A stretch of DNA of 22,556 nucleotides. Origin: an uncultured Neomegalonema sp. Lineage in GTDB: Bacteria > Pseudomonadota > Alphaproteobacteria > Rhodobacterales > Rhodobacteraceae. Positions 1 to 7,510 of this stretch are shown here, piece by piece. How positions within the stretch are numbered: the first letter of the stretch is position 1; every line of letters begins with the position of its first letter. Under the pieces are notes generated by a model, which saw only the letters and a program-made list of their open reading frames with translations, was not told the origin of the DNA and searched no databases. Made by a program: the position numbers and the translations under genes. Where the stretch lies: assembly GCA_937958345.1 (NCBI GenBank), contig CALGNW010000147.1:1-22556 (forward strand), read 5' to 3'.

Positions 1-23
1 AAAGTTGTTCTGAAACCCGCCAT
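1..23 (-). CDS. Possible 5' end of a gene leaving the left edge (partial)
   Basis: On the minus strand an ATG at 23-21 is preceded by AAAGGG (plus positions 33-38) with 9 bases between them. It opens a frame reading M-A-G-F-R-T-T before the window ends. It would lie about 110 bases downstream of the minus-strand gene at 136-531 and in the same direction. Seven codons do not allow any family assignment, so this is only a start-site suggestion. Confidence 0.25.
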
Positions 24-135
24 AACCGCCCGCCCTTTGCCAATCAACGACACATTCGCCCCCGCCGGATATTCAACCGGAGGGAGTCGAAGCATATTGG
101 CCGGACAACGGCAATTTAACGGCAATGCCGAACTT

Positions 136-531
136 TCAGGCGGATTCTCTGACCGGATTGTCATTCGACGTGGCCGGTCGCGGGCGCGGAACCGTGCCGA
201 TGACCACTTCAACAACGCGGTTCAACTTCTCGCGCGCCGTCAGGTTCGGATTCAGGATCATCCGGCGGATAAAAATGTTATCAAAAAATTCGATGCGTCG
301 CTCGCCAAGAACAAGGCACATGGCCGCGAGAGCGTCGAACGCGTCTTGGCTGGCCAAATTCATCTGTCGACCGTGAAACAGCGCCATTGTAGCGCACTGC
401 TTCAGGTTGGCTTCGATTCTCGTGTCCAATTTGCCGGCATCACCGCGCAACCCGATCAAAAGAAGCTGAAGCGCCGCCTCGTCCCGATCATCGGCCAGAC
501 GTGCTAAATATCTGTCTTTACTATCAAACAC
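136..531 (-). CDS. Hypothetical protein, 131 aa
   Basis: I do not recognise this protein. The frame opens with GTG at 531; a G-rich stretch lies about nine bases upstream and there is no early ATG. It runs 131 codons to TGA. The translation has normal soluble-protein composition: alternating charged and hydrophobic residues, several predicted helices, no signal peptide and no membrane segment. It ends in a Pro/Arg/Asn-rich tail. The opposite strand is also open over most of this interval, but that translation is Arg/Gln/Asn-rich with few hydrophobic runs, so the minus-strand reading is preferred. It is divergent from petA with about 230 bases between them. No function is proposed. Confidence 0.55.
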   Translation of the reverse strand: MFDSKDRYLARLADDRDEAALQLLLIGLRGDAGKLDTRIEANLKQCATMALFHGRQMNLASQDAFDALAAMCLVLGERRIEFFDNIFIRRMILNPNLTAREKLNRVVEVVIGTVPRPRPATSNDNPVRESA

Positions 532-752
532 AGGTTTGCCCCCCAGTTGATTTGAGCCCTGATACTACACATCATTCCGCCAGACGATGTGACGAGGATC
601 ACCTTTTCTGCTGATTTTTCGGGTCTTCAGCCCGAGAATATCAACCGCACCGCGTCAATTGGGCGATTTTGCCATCTGGACGCGGCGGATTAGCTGACTA
701 TAACCACCCTGAAATAACAGACGGTCGCCGTCCGGCGGTCGGAATGACGATT
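532..752. promoter_or_regulatory. Divergent intergenic region upstream of petABC
   Basis: This gap of about 230 bases separates the minus-strand hypothetical gene from petA and must hold the promoter of the bc1 operon. I see a short hairpin (TCGGG/CCCGA, about 617-635) and an isolated TATAAC near 699. No convincing paired -35/-10 boxes and no clear FNR-type or other known operator are visible. The region is called from position and orientation only. Confidence 0.3.
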
Positions 753-758
753 AAGGAG
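753..758 (+). promoter_or_regulatory. Ribosome binding site that sets the petA start
   Basis: AAGGAG lies six bases before a GTG at 765. It falls inside the longer open frame that begins at 669, between the in-frame ATG at 744 and the GTG. The ATG itself has no purine-rich site at a suitable distance. This favours GTG 765 as the real start, which also puts the twin-arginine motif near the N-terminus as expected for a Rieske protein. Confidence 0.6.
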
Positions 759-764
759 CCAATC

Positions 765-1331
765 GTGGCGCATACTCATGGGACGGACGGCGAAGAACCA
801 GCTCGCCGCGATGTTTTGTTTCTGGCAACGGGGGCCGTCGGGGCCGTCGGCGTTGCCGCAACCGTTTGGCCGCTCATCGATCAGATGAACCCGAGTGCTA
901 CCGAACGCGCATTGTCATCAATTGAAGTCGATGTCAGCGCGATCGAGGTTGGGCAACAGGTCACGGTTACATTCCTCAAATCACCGGTCTTCATCCGCCG
1001 TCTTACGGACGAAGAGAAAGCTGCGGCAAACGAAACAGCGCTTGGTGATCTGAAAGATCAGGATGCTCAGAACGCATTGCATCCCGGCGAGACTGCGACA
1101 CTGAAACACCGGCTCGTTGATCCCGAACGCGATTTTCTGGTTATGAGCGGCGTCTGCACCCACTTGGGCTGCGTTCCGGTTGGTGAAGCAGGCGATTTCG
1201 GCGGATGGTTCTGCCCGTGTCACGGCTCGCATTATGATACCGCCGGACGTATCCGCAAGGGCCCTGCACCGACCAACCTTCCAATCCCAGTTGCTTCGTT
1301 CTCGGACGAAAACACGCTGAAGCTCGGATAA
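765..1331 (+). CDS. petA: Ubiquinol-cytochrome c reductase, Rieske iron-sulfur subunit
   Basis: This is the Rieske [2Fe-2S] protein of the cytochrome bc1 complex. It takes one electron from ubiquinol at the Qo site and passes it to cytochrome c1 on the periplasmic side of the inner membrane. From the GTG start it is 188 residues, normal for the family. A twin-arginine motif (Arg14-Arg15) precedes a single hydrophobic anchor at about 17-36, which fits Tat export with an uncleaved anchor. The cluster-binding boxes are intact: CTHLGC at 131-136 and CPCHGSH starting at 150. Ligands are Cys131, His133, Cys150 and His153, with a predicted Cys136-Cys152 disulfide. petB follows after 12 bases, with AGGGG at 1331-1335 overlapping the petA stop, so the two are co-transcribed. 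The longer open frame from 669 is not needed. Confidence 0.96.
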   Translation: MAHTHGTDGEEPARRDVLFLATGAVGAVGVAATVWPLIDQMNPSATERALSSIEVDVSAIEVGQQVTVTFLKSPVFIRRLTDEEKAAANETALGDLKDQDAQNALHPGETATLKHRLVDPERDFLVMSGVCTHLGCVPVGEAGDFGGWFCPCHGSHYDTAGRIRKGPAPTNLPIPVASFSDENTLKLG

Positions 1332-1343
1332 GGGGAAAAACCG

Positions 1344-2684
1344 ATGGGAAATATTCCACAGGATCATTACGAGCCAAAGCCCGGCGTTGCGACTTGGATC
1401 GAGGATCGTCTGCCAATCGGCGGCATGATCTCGCATCTGCAAAAGTTCCCGACGCCGAAAAACCTGAACTACGCCTACGTTTTCGGCGGAATTCTCGTTC
1501 TTTTCCTCGTCATTCAAATTGTGACGGGGATCGTGCTGGCCATGCATTATCAAGTGGGTGACGAGGCGTCATTCCGCTCGGTCGAACACATCATGCGCGA
1601 CGTTAATGGCGGCTGGTTGTTGCGATATGCGCATGCCAACGGTGCGTCGTTCTTCTTTATCGCAGTCTATGCCCACATCTTCCGCGGCCTTTACTACGGT
1701 TCATACAAGGCCCCGCGCGAGCTGCTGTGGATCATCGGCGTGCTGATCTACGTTGTGATGATGGCAACGGCATTTATGGGCTATGTCCTGCCTTGGGGAC
1801 AGATGAGCTTTTGGGGTGCAAAGGTTATTACGTCTCTCTTCGGCGCAATTCCTCTGGTTGGCGACTCCCTTGCCGTCTGGCTTTGGGGCGGGCCATCCGT
1901 TGGTGAAGCAACGCTGAACCGCATGTTCTCGCTGCACTATCTTCTGCCATTCGTGATCGCCGGTCTTACAGTCCTGCACATCTGGGCGCTGCACCACGTC
2001 GGCAATACGAACCCGACGGGCGTTGAAATCCGCAAAGACAGCATCGAAAACGTCAAGAAAGATACGGTTCCCTTTACGCCGTTCATTGCGATCAAAGATC
2101 TCTATGCAATCGTGATTTTCCTGATCCTGTTCGTCGCGTTTACCTTCTTTGCGCCAAACTATCTTGGCCACCCGGATAACTACATCGAAGCAAACCCGCT
2201 CGTAACACCGGCTCATATTGTTCCCGAGTGGTACTTCCTCCCGTTTTACGCGATCCTGCGCGCAATCACCGATGATCTGTGGATCATGATGATCATGCCG
2301 TTCGACGCAAAGCTGGGCGGCGTGCTGGCAATGTTCGGTGCGATTGCCGTGCTCGCATTCGTGCCGTGGCTCGACACGTCGCGTGTGCGTTCGACCGATT
2401 ACCGCCCGATCTATCGCTGGTGGTTCCTTATTCTGGTTCTCGACTTCTTCATCCTGATGTGGGTGGGCGCGAAACCGGCTGAGGGGATCTACCCGCTCAT
2501 CTCGTTGATTGGTACGATATACTGGTTCGCTCACTTCCTCGTGGTGCTGCCGGTTGTCGGGCTGATCGAAAAGCCACTGCCGAGACCGGAGACTGTCGAA
2601 GCGGCCTTTGCGGCCAAACACGGCATCAAAACTGGCGATGCCAAAGCCGATGCAGAAGCCGCCGCGCTTCAGCCCGCAGAGTGA
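1344..2684 (+). CDS. petB: Cytochrome b subunit of the bc1 complex
   Basis: This integral membrane subunit carries hemes bL and bH and forms both quinone sites (Qo and Qi). The 446-residue length fits bacterial full-length cytochrome b with eight transmembrane helices, not the split b6/subunit IV form. Heme ligands are in place in two helices with 14-residue spacing: His97/His111 and His198/His212. The Qo-site PEWY motif is intact at 294-297, in a conserved PEWYFLPFYAILR stretch. The C-terminus has a soluble Ala/Lys-rich tail of about 40 residues after the last helix. The gene sits between petA and petC in the usual fbc order. Confidence 0.98.
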   Translation: MGNIPQDHYEPKPGVATWIEDRLPIGGMISHLQKFPTPKNLNYAYVFGGILVLFLVIQIVTGIVLAMHYQVGDEASFRSVEHIMRDVNGGWLLRYAHANGASFFFIAVYAHIFRGLYYGSYKAPRELLWIIGVLIYVVMMATAFMGYVLPWGQMSFWGAKVITSLFGAIPLVGDSLAVWLWGGPSVGEATLNRMFSLHYLLPFVIAGLTVLHIWALHHVGNTNPTGVEIRKDSIENVKKDTVPFTPFIAIKDLYAIVIFLILFVAFTFFAPNYLGHPDNYIEANPLVTPAHIVPEWYFLPFYAILRAITDDLWIMMIMPFDAKLGGVLAMFGAIAVLAFVPWLDTSRVRSTDYRPIYRWWFLILVLDFFILMWVGAKPAEGIYPLISLIGTIYWFAHFLVVLPVVGLIEKPLPRPETVEAAFAAKHGIKTGDAKADAEAAALQPAE

Positions 2685-2702
2685 TCCGAGGGAATGGAAA
2701 CA

Positions 2703-3443
2703 ATGAAAATGCTTAAATCCGCCCTCGCCTCGCTGGCTCTTGCAGGCAGCCTTGCAACCACCGCCGCATTCGCGGCGGGCGGTGATATCAAGCACGCCGA
2801 TATCGACTTCTCGTTCGAAGGTCCGTTCGGTGTTTATGACCGAGGGGCGCTTCAGCGCGGCCTTCAGGTTTATCAGGCGGTTTGCAGCGGTTGCCACGGC
2901 ATGAAGTTCGTCGCATTCCGCACGCTCGCCGATGAAAACGGTCCCGGCCTCACCGACGATCAGGTCAAGGCGTTTATTGCCGAAGCCGGTTATGAAGTTG
3001 AGGACGAGGAGGGCGAATTTTCGCCGGCCCAAACCTATGATTACTTCCCGGAAATCAAAAGCGCCGGCGCGCCCGACATGTCCTTGCTCGCAAAGGCACG
3101 TGCGGACGGGGCGGTTCACATCTACTCGATCCTCACGGGCTATACCGGCGAGGAAAAAGAAGTCGCTGGAACGGTTCTTTACGAAAACACCGCTTATCCG
3201 GGCGGTTGGATCAACATGGCGCCGCCGCTTTACGGGGATGACGTTGAATACGCGGACGGACGCGAAGCTTCGCTTGAAAATCAATCCGAGGATATCGCCC
3301 AGTTCCTGATGTGGGCCGCAGAGCCGACCCTTGTCGAGCGGAAACAGGCAGGCGTGCGGAACATCCTGTTCCTGATCCTGTTTGGCGTCATGCTCTATTT
3401 CGTGAACCGGAAGATTTGGTCGCGCGTTAAGCACCCCGAATAG
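2703..3443 (+). CDS. petC: Cytochrome c1 subunit of the bc1 complex
   Basis: This is the c-type heme subunit that receives electrons from the Rieske protein and passes them to a soluble or membrane cytochrome c. ATG 2703 is preferred over ATG 2694 because GAGGGA at 2688-2693 is nine bases upstream of it but abuts the earlier ATG. The protein is 246 residues. It has a Sec signal peptide with likely cleavage after Ala24 (AFA), a CSGCH heme-attachment motif at 61-65, and the axial methionine Met172 in the NMAPPL motif. A C-terminal transmembrane anchor is followed by a basic end. An acidic segment at about 99-106 is a plausible docking surface for cytochrome c. It is the last gene of the petABC operon. 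Confidence 0.97.
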   Translation: MKMLKSALASLALAGSLATTAAFAAGGDIKHADIDFSFEGPFGVYDRGALQRGLQVYQAVCSGCHGMKFVAFRTLADENGPGLTDDQVKAFIAEAGYEVEDEEGEFSPAQTYDYFPEIKSAGAPDMSLLAKARADGAVHIYSILTGYTGEEKEVAGTVLYENTAYPGGWINMAPPLYGDDVEYADGREASLENQSEDIAQFLMWAAEPTLVERKQAGVRNILFLILFGVMLYFVNRKIWSRVKHPE

Positions 3444-3452
3444 GCGTACCAG

Positions 3453-3490
3453 TCAGGAGATATTCCCGCCTTCCGCACGGATTCTCCTGA
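3453..3490 (+). terminator. Nested hairpin after petC
   Basis: An 8-bp inverted repeat TCAGGAGA (3453-3460) / TCTCCTGA (3483-3490) encloses a small inner hairpin TCCG-CA-CGGA near 3472-3481. It begins nine bases after the petC stop. No U-run follows, so it may stabilise the 3' end or assist the stronger hairpin downstream instead of terminating alone. Confidence 0.35.
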
Positions 3491-3528
3491 TCGGCACGAC
3501 CGGTTGCAACGACCGCACTGGACAATAG

Positions 3529-3561
3529 AAAGAACACCGCTATCTTGACGCGGTGTTCTTT
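3529..3561. terminator. Rho-independent terminator between petC and rpoZ
   Basis: A perfect 12-bp inverted repeat, AAAGAACACCGC (3529-3540) and GCGGTGTTCTTT (3550-3561), surrounds a 9-base loop. The right arm ends in TTCTTT followed by ATCGTTT, giving a U-rich tail on the plus strand. The left arm is A-rich, so it could also act on minus-strand transcripts. It separates the bc1 operon from the rpoZ-spoT run. The loop contains CTTGAC, a good alphaproteobacterial -35 core. Confidence 0.75.
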
Positions 3562-3600
3562 ATCGTTTACGGCGCTGTTCCCCATATTATAGGAGCGACC

Positions 3601-3948
3601 ATGGCTCGCGTTACCGTCGAAGACTGTGTCGAGAAAATCCCGAACCGCTTCGAAGTCGTTATGCTGGCTGCACATCGCGCGCGCCTGATCTCGACCGGCT
3701 CTGAAATGCTGGTTGATCGCGACGAGGACAAAAATCCCGTTGTCGCGCTGCGCGAAATCGCCGAAACTCCGCTAAAGGCGGAAGATTTGCGCGAAGACGC
3801 AATCTCGGCCCTGCAAAAGCAGGTCGAAGTTGACGAGCCTGAGGATGACAACATGGCCGCGCTCATGGGCGAAGGCGATTCCGCCGAGGAAGACCTTTCG
3901 GAAGAAGAGCTGATCCGTGCTCTTCAGGCCGAGAGTCCCCCACGCTGA
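3601..3948 (+). CDS. rpoZ: DNA-directed RNA polymerase omega subunit
   Basis: Omega is the small subunit that helps fold and recruit beta-prime and, in proteobacteria, contributes to a ppGpp site on RNA polymerase. The 115-residue translation starts at ATG 3601, five bases after AGGAG (3591-3595), with the typical omega opening MARVTVEDC and the conserved NRFEVVMLAAHRAR helix at about 15-28. The second half is an acidic tail rich in Glu and Asp, usual in alphaproteobacterial omega. Its stop codon overlaps the next start by one base (TGATG), coupling it to the (p)ppGpp synthetase gene. This pairing is conserved and makes functional sense. Confidence 0.95.
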   Translation: MARVTVEDCVEKIPNRFEVVMLAAHRARLISTGSEMLVDRDEDKNPVVALREIAETPLKAEDLREDAISALQKQVEVDEPEDDNMAALMGEGDSAEEDLSEEELIRALQAESPPR

Positions 3949-6155
3949 TGACCGGCGCGGCGGGCCCCGACCTGCCGCGATCAGGCGCAGTGAAAGCTGC
4001 GCCGCGTTTTTTCGCACGTGAACTCGATGACCTGCTGACGAAAACAGCCCGCTACAATCCCCATCGCGACGGAGGAATGTTAGAGCGGGCTTTTCTATTC
4101 GGCGAGGCAGCGCATGCGCCGCAAAAGCGGGCAAATGGCGAACCGTATTTCGTCCATCCCATCGCCGTCGCCAATCTGCTTGCCGATTTACGGCTTGATG
4201 ATGCGACCATCGTGACCGCCCTCCTCCATGATGTGGTCGAAGATACCGACGCGACACTGGTAACGGTCGCCGAGGAGTTCGGAAACGAAGTGGCCGATCT
4301 GGTCGCGGGTGTCACAAAACTCAGTGAAATCGAGCGCCGCGATCAGGTATTGAATACCCGCGAACAGGCGCAGGCCGAAAATTTCCGCAAGCTGATCCTG
4401 GCGGTCGCACAAGATGCGCGGGTTCTTCTGGTGAAGCTCGCCGACCGTCTGCACAATATGAGAACACTCGGCAATCTCTCAGACGAACGCCGGGAACGGA
4501 TTGCGCGGGAAACGATGGAAGTCTATGCCCCGCTCGCCGGGCGAATGGGCATGCAGGCGATGCGTGAGGAACTGGAAGACCTCGCAATGCGAACCCTCGT
4601 ACCCGGTGCGCGCACCTCGGTGCTGCGCCGCTTTGTCAGACTTCGCAACGAGCATGGCGAGATCGTCGTCTCCAACATCGTCGACGAAATCCGCAGCATC
4701 CTGGGCGAAGCGGGGCTGCAGGCTGACGTCGATGGTCGCCAGAAAAGGCCCTATTCAATCTGGCGGAAGATGGAGCGGGAAAAGGTCGGGTTCGAGAACC
4801 TCTCCGATCTGGCGGGTTTTCGCGTCGTCACCGAATCGATTGCCGATTGCTATGCCGCACTCGGGGCAATTCACCAACGCTGGAAGGTCGTGCCGGGCCG
4901 CTTCAAAGACTACATCTCAAATCCGAAGGGCAACGGCTATTCTTCGCTGCACACGACCGTCATCAATCGCAGCGGATGGCGAATCGAGGTGCAGATACGA
5001 ACACGCGAAATGCAAGAGGTGGCCGAGGGCGGGGTTGCAGCGCACTGGTCTTATCGGGACGGCGTGCGCACGGCGAACCCTTATGCGGTCGGGCCGACGC
5101 TGTGGCTGAAAGACGTTCTGCAAAAGCTGGAACAGGGCGCGCCGCCGACAGAGTTCCTCGAGCACGTCAAGCTGGAGATGTACCACGATCAGGTCTTCTG
5201 CTTTACCCCGCGCGGTGACGTAAAATCGCTGCCACGCGGCGCGACGGTGCTCGATTTCGCCTACGCGGTGCATACCGAGGTCGGAAATCACTGTGTCGGG
5301 GCGCGGATTGACGGACATCAGGCGCCGTTGTGGAAACCGCTGCGCAACGGCCAGACGGTTCAGCTTTTACGCTCGGACGGACAGCATCCTGCCGAAAGCT
5401 GGGAAGACATGGTCGTCACCGGGCGGGCTAAATCCTCCATTCGCCGCGCCCTTAAAGACCGCGAGCGCGGCGAGCTTTCGCGCTTTGGCGAACAGCTTTT
5501 GCGTCGCACTTTCACCAAGGCGGGATACGAACTGCGGCAGGAGGATTTGGACCGCGCGGTTGCCGCTCTTGATCTGGACAATCCGGCGGCGCTGTTCGGG
5601 GCGGTTGGCGGATCAAAACTGACCCCCGAAGCGGTGTTCGACGCAGCCGATCCCGCTCGCGATGCCAGCGTTGAAATCGCACGCAGCGAAGAACCGGTAG
5701 TGATGGTGCGCGGTGCCGAGCGCAGTCCGGCTCATCGTTTCTGCACAGTCTGCAATCCGATCCCGTTCGAGCGTATCGTCGGCGTTATTGATCACAAGGA
5801 CGGCGGCGCCGTGCTGCACCGGATTGATTGCCCTGAACTGATCAAGGACGAGGACAACGCGGACAAGTGGCTGGATATGTTCTGGGGTGAACATGCGGAC
5901 AGCCATGCAGAGTATCCGGTATCTCTGTCACTCATTCTTGCGAACGAACCCGGCGCTCTGGGTTCGGTGTGCACCGGGGTTGGCGCATTGGATGCAAATA
6001 TTGCCGATCTTTCAATCGTCGAACGGCACCCGAGCTATTGGCGGGTACGCCTCGATCTGGAAGTGCGCGATGCGCGCCATCTTCACAAAATTCTCAAGAC
6101 ACTGGACAATCAGCCCAGAGTCGACCAAGTGGATCGTATCAACGGCGATACCTGA
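3948..6155 (+). CDS. spoT: Bifunctional (p)ppGpp synthetase/hydrolase (Rel/SpoT)
   Basis: This enzyme makes (p)ppGpp from ATP and GDP/GTP and degrades it, controlling the stringent response. At 735 residues it is a full-length long RSH protein. The HD hydrolase domain is intact, with metal ligands His70, His94-Asp95 and Asp166 and the catalytic pair Glu98-Asp99. The synthetase domain keeps Asp287 and Glu347, and the RFKD motif at 318-321 that marks bifunctional enzymes (monofunctional RelA has ExDD). It then has a TGS domain (about 413-475), a zinc-finger-like segment with CTVC, and a C-terminal ACT domain (about 655-735). Both activities therefore look functional. The start overlaps the rpoZ stop by one base. 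It is named spoT here; rel or rsh would be equally suitable. Confidence 0.96.
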   Translation: MTGAAGPDLPRSGAVKAAPRFFARELDDLLTKTARYNPHRDGGMLERAFLFGEAAHAPQKRANGEPYFVHPIAVANLLADLRLDDATIVTALLHDVVEDTDATLVTVAEEFGNEVADLVAGVTKLSEIERRDQVLNTREQAQAENFRKLILAVAQDARVLLVKLADRLHNMRTLGNLSDERRERIARETMEVYAPLAGRMGMQAMREELEDLAMRTLVPGARTSVLRRFVRLRNEHGEIVVSNIVDEIRSILGEAGLQADVDGRQKRPYSIWRKMEREKVGFENLSDLAGFRVVTESIADCYAALGAIHQRWKVVPGRFKDYISNPKGNGYSSLHTTVINRSGWRIEVQIRTREMQEVAEGGVAAHWSYRDGVRTANPYAVGPTLWLKDVLQKLEQGAPPTEFLEHVKLEMYHDQVFCFTPRGDVKSLPRGATVLDFAYAVHTEVGNHCVGARIDGHQAPLWKPLRNGQTVQLLRSDGQHPAESWEDMVVTGRAKSSIRRALKDRERGELSRFGEQLLRRTFTKAGYELRQEDLDRAVAALDLDNPAALFGAVGGSKLTPEAVFDAADPARDASVEIARSEEPVVMVRGAERSPAHRFCTVCNPIPFERIVGVIDHKDGGAVLHRIDCPELIKDEDNADKWLDMFWGEHADSHAEYPVSLSLILANEPGALGSVCTGVGALDANIADLSIVERHPSYWRVRLDLEVRDARHLHKILKTLDNQPRVDQVDRINGDT

Positions 6156-6184
6156 CGTCGGGCCGACCACTACGGGGCACATCG

Positions 6185-6781
6185 ATGACACAAGACGAGG
6201 CACTCGCGGAGTTTCGCGCCGCGGAAGCATTGCTTGAAGGGCATTTCATTCTTTCGTCCGGATTGCGCAGCCCGATTTACCTGCAATGCGCGCGCGTTCT
6301 GATGGACCCCGCCCGCGCGGGCCGCGTCTGCGGGGCGCTGGCGGAAAAAATTCGCACACAGTTTGGTGAAAATGCCTTTGACCTTTGCGTCTCGCCCGCA
6401 ATGGGCGGCGTGATCGTCGGGTACGAAATGGCACGACAGCTTGGCTTGCCCTCGGTTTTCGCCGAGAGGGTTGAGGGAGAATTCACCTTCCGGCGCGGAT
6501 TTGACGTACCGAAAGGGGCGCGATGCCTGATGGTTGAGGATGTTGTCACTACCGGCCTTTCGTCGCGTGAGTGCATTGCTGCCATCACCGAACACGGCGG
6601 CAACGTCATCGGCGGTGCGTGTCTGGTGGATCGCAGCGCAGGAACAGCTGATATTGGCCGTCCTCTTGCCTCACTCGTATCGTTAACTGTTCCGACGTAT
6701 ACTGCGGAGGCTGTTCCAGCCGATCTCGCATCTATTCCGGCGGTAAAGCCCGGAAGTCGAGGCCTGAACGCCGCATTGTAG
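6185..6781 (+). CDS. pyrE: Orotate phosphoribosyltransferase
   Basis: It catalyses orotate + PRPP to orotidine 5'-monophosphate, the fifth step of de novo pyrimidine synthesis, in the cytoplasm. From ATG 6185 the protein is 198 residues. The frame is open further upstream inside spoT, but that extension is not pyrE-like. The N-terminal segment around FILSSGLRSPIYLQC binds the substrate, and the PRPP-binding loop VEDVVTTG is at 117-124. Other type I phosphoribosyltransferase features are present, such as the Lys/Arg-rich flexible loop region near 101-111. The gene begins 29 bases after spoT with only a weak G-rich site, so it probably depends on read-through from the upstream genes. Confidence 0.95.
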   Translation: MTQDEALAEFRAAEALLEGHFILSSGLRSPIYLQCARVLMDPARAGRVCGALAEKIRTQFGENAFDLCVSPAMGGVIVGYEMARQLGLPSVFAERVEGEFTFRRGFDVPKGARCLMVEDVVTTGLSSRECIAAITEHGGNVIGGACLVDRSAGTADIGRPLASLVSLTVPTYTAEAVPADLASIPAVKPGSRGLNAAL

Positions 6782-6790
6782 TTGAGTTTC

Positions 6791-6807
6791 CGCCGTCATA
6801 GACGGCG
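6791..6807 (+). other. Short hairpin between pyrE and the DUF2062 gene
   Basis: CGCCGTC-ATA-GACGGCG is a perfect 7-bp stem with a 3-base loop, followed by TCTT. It starts nine bases after the pyrE stop and ends just before the GGAGGG ribosome binding site of the next gene (6812-6817). It could be a weak terminator or attenuator, or a processing or stability element within the operon. The following U-run is too short to call a terminator with confidence. Confidence 0.35.
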
Positions 6808-6822
6808 TCTTGGAGGGCCACA

Positions 6823-7497
6823 ATGGTTTTCAAAAGACGAGACCCCAGGACGCTGTGGCGTCGCTGCGTGGCCTTCGTCTTGCCGAGACGCGGTTATACG
6901 CGCGGCTGGAAGTATATTGGCAGACGGGTTCAACGTATTCGGGACACCCCCGAAAAAATCGCCTTCGGCTTCGCGTGCGGCGCTCTGGCGTCGTTTACGC
7001 CGCTTTTCGGCTGTCATTTTTTCGTAGCCGCTTTTCTCGCCTGGATCCTGCGCGCAAACGTGGTCGCCGGCCTTTTTGGCACAATCATAGGAAACCCGCT
7101 TAGTTTTCCGCTGATTGCAACGGCTTCGCTCGGCGTCGGGCGCGTATTGACTGACGGAAAAAGCCACGGCGTCGATGGCGAGGGCGTGATGTCCGCGTTT
7201 GCCGATGTGGGCGGCCTGCTCTGGGATGCGATGTTACAGGGCATCGGTTTCGAGGTCGAAAATGCGGTCTCGTGGTCCGTGACGAAGATACGATTTGCCG
7301 AGTTCTGGGATCAGGTGATGGTCCCTTACTTTGTCGGCGGCTTCGTCATCGGGATGGTCGTCGCCGTCACCTGCTATTTTCTCTTCAGACCGGCGATCGC
7401 CGCGTACCAGAAACGCCGCAGGGAAAAGCTGCATTCCAAAAAGAAATCCAATGGTATGAACACGATCAAATCTGCTAAGAAAGCGTCAGTTTCCTAG
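6823..7497 (+). CDS. DUF2062 family membrane protein
   Basis: This is a 224-residue inner-membrane protein of unknown biochemical function. The start ATG 6823 has a strong GGAGGG site five bases upstream. A basic N-terminus (about 1-45) precedes a DUF2062-type core: FGFACGALASFTPLFGCHFF, then a hydrophobic stretch, then a conserved GNPLSFPLI element near 89-97. Another transmembrane segment follows at about 165-190, and the tail is very Lys/Arg-rich. Small DUF2062 proteins are common near pdxJ and acpS in alphaproteobacteria. That suggests an envelope role but does not define one. It sits between pyrE and pdxJ, 13 bases before the latter. Confidence 0.85.
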   Translation: MVFKRRDPRTLWRRCVAFVLPRRGYTRGWKYIGRRVQRIRDTPEKIAFGFACGALASFTPLFGCHFFVAAFLAWILRANVVAGLFGTIIGNPLSFPLIATASLGVGRVLTDGKSHGVDGEGVMSAFADVGGLLWDAMLQGIGFEVENAVSWSVTKIRFAEFWDQVMVPYFVGGFVIGMVVAVTCYFLFRPAIAAYQKRRREKLHSKKKSNGMNTIKSAKKASVS

Positions 7498-7510
7498 CGG
7501 AGTTGAGCCG

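Noticed and set aside
37..507. A 156-codon plus-strand frame opposite the hypothetical gene at 136-531
   Set aside because: Its product is Arg/Gln/Asn-rich with few hydrophobic runs and has no good ribosome site; the minus-strand reading is more protein-like. Not fully excluded.
1701..3434. A 577-codon open frame on the minus strand opposite petB and petC
   Set aside because: It lies wholly antisense to two certain bc1 genes and its translation is Arg/His/Asp/Gln-rich without any domain. It reflects the codon pattern of the real genes.
3585..3590. TATTAT as a -10 box for rpoZ
   Set aside because: No -35 partner at the right distance, and it abuts the AGGAG ribosome site, which would leave almost no leader.
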